The position numbers and the translations under genes are program-made. From Pedobacter lusitanus (lineage in GTDB: Bacteria > Bacteroidota > Bacteroidia > Sphingobacteriales > Sphingobacteriaceae): DNA of 64,000 nucleotides. The DNA is taken from contig NZ_CP157278.1 of the NCBI RefSeq assembly GCF_040026395.1, forward strand, positions 4,588,001-4,652,000. Reading direction: 5' to 3'. Below the pieces are notes generated by a model. It was not told the DNA's origin and did no database searches. It worked only from the letters and a program-made list of their open reading frames with translations. How positions within the stretch are numbered: the stretch's first letter is position 1; the number at the start of each line of letters is the position of its first letter. Of the stretch, positions 63,803 to 64,000 are shown in pieces.

Positions 63803-64000
63803 TTATTTTTTTGATAATTTCCACTTTGTGCCGTCGGTAAATGCTATTTCAGTTGGCCAAGCCAGTTGTACTTTTTTGCCGTCTCTACTTAAAATACTCC
63901 ATTCTCTAGTTTCAGATTTACCAGGGCGCAATACATCATCTGTAAACCCTCCGCCAAAACCATCATACGCTCCACCCATATCAGCAGGTTCTCCAAATGC
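63803..64000 (-). CDS. Unknown protein, C-terminal fragment at the window edge
   Basis: 65 codons and a TAA stop at 63805-63803, open to the right edge; the N-terminus is outside. The visible end is Gly/Asp-rich, then has REWSILSRDGKKVQLAW and a Lys-rich terminus (FTDGTKWKLSKK). The stop is 11 bp before the lipoprotein start, consistent with the same operon. Nothing can be said about function. Confidence 0.6.
   Translation of the reverse strand, partial: AFGEPADMGGAYDGFGGGFTDDVLRPGKSETREWSILSRDGKKVQLAWPTEIAFTDGTKWKLSKK

Overview
The window is AT-rich chromosomal DNA from a member of the Bacteroidota, most likely Sphingobacteriaceae (Pedobacter-like). This rests on protein features (TamL lipoprotein plus TamB, long-form IspG, HemC-HemD fusion, class II KARI, isolated atpD-atpC pair, PspC/LiaF/GYF-RDD envelope genes, HmuY, many KK-rich lipoprotein N-termini) and on promoter-like boxes of the TTG / TAnnTTTG type. 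No species was identified by comparison.

Layout. 1-9300: minus-strand envelope block (tamB, tamL, a YihY/BrkB protein cut by the left edge) and an Rpn-type nuclease gene. 9500-13490: cytidine deaminase and a topoisomerase IV subunit A with a long acidic tail. 13480-19060: HupE-like protein, an unknown secreted protein, a HmuY-like lipoprotein, a methyltransferase, and an MlaE/MlaF lipid transporter pair. 19430-23740: PspC, LiaF-like and GYF-RDD membrane proteins, then ispG. 23767-33833: an alpha/beta hydrolase and a heme cluster for the C5 pathway (hemA, hemC-hemD fusion, hemB, hemL, a histidine kinase and response regulator, a TPR protein, hemE, hemJ). 33834-34736: about 0.9 kb without a conventional gene, containing a large hairpin and three tandem 103-bp repeats. 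34737-40322: a beta-barrel protein, an orphan ABC ATPase, two tandem astacin-like lipoproteins, a cupin/JmjC-like protein.

40422-54720 is one minus-strand branched-chain amino acid operon: promoter, leader peptide, attenuator, then ilvE-ilvD-ilvB-ilvN-ilvC-leuC-leuD-(double ABC ATPase)-leuB-leuA-ilvA. The leader encodes a 27-residue peptide rich in Ile/Leu/Val codons. It is followed by a terminator whose 5' arm can instead pair with the end of the leader ORF, the arrangement expected for ribosome-mediated attenuation. 55160-60977: a MacB-like permease, atpC/atpD, an RmlD-like reductase and a peroxiredoxin. 61084-64000: tRNA-Arg(ACG) followed by a tyrosine recombinase and a compact minus-strand operon of small unknown genes, which looks like the left edge of an integrated element continuing past the window.

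The observations most worth following are the ilv attenuator, the double ABC ATPase with one predicted degenerate ATP site embedded in the leu genes, the 103-bp repeat array with its repeated 20-codon ORF, a dispersed hairpin element in operon spacers, and the tRNA-integrase boundary.
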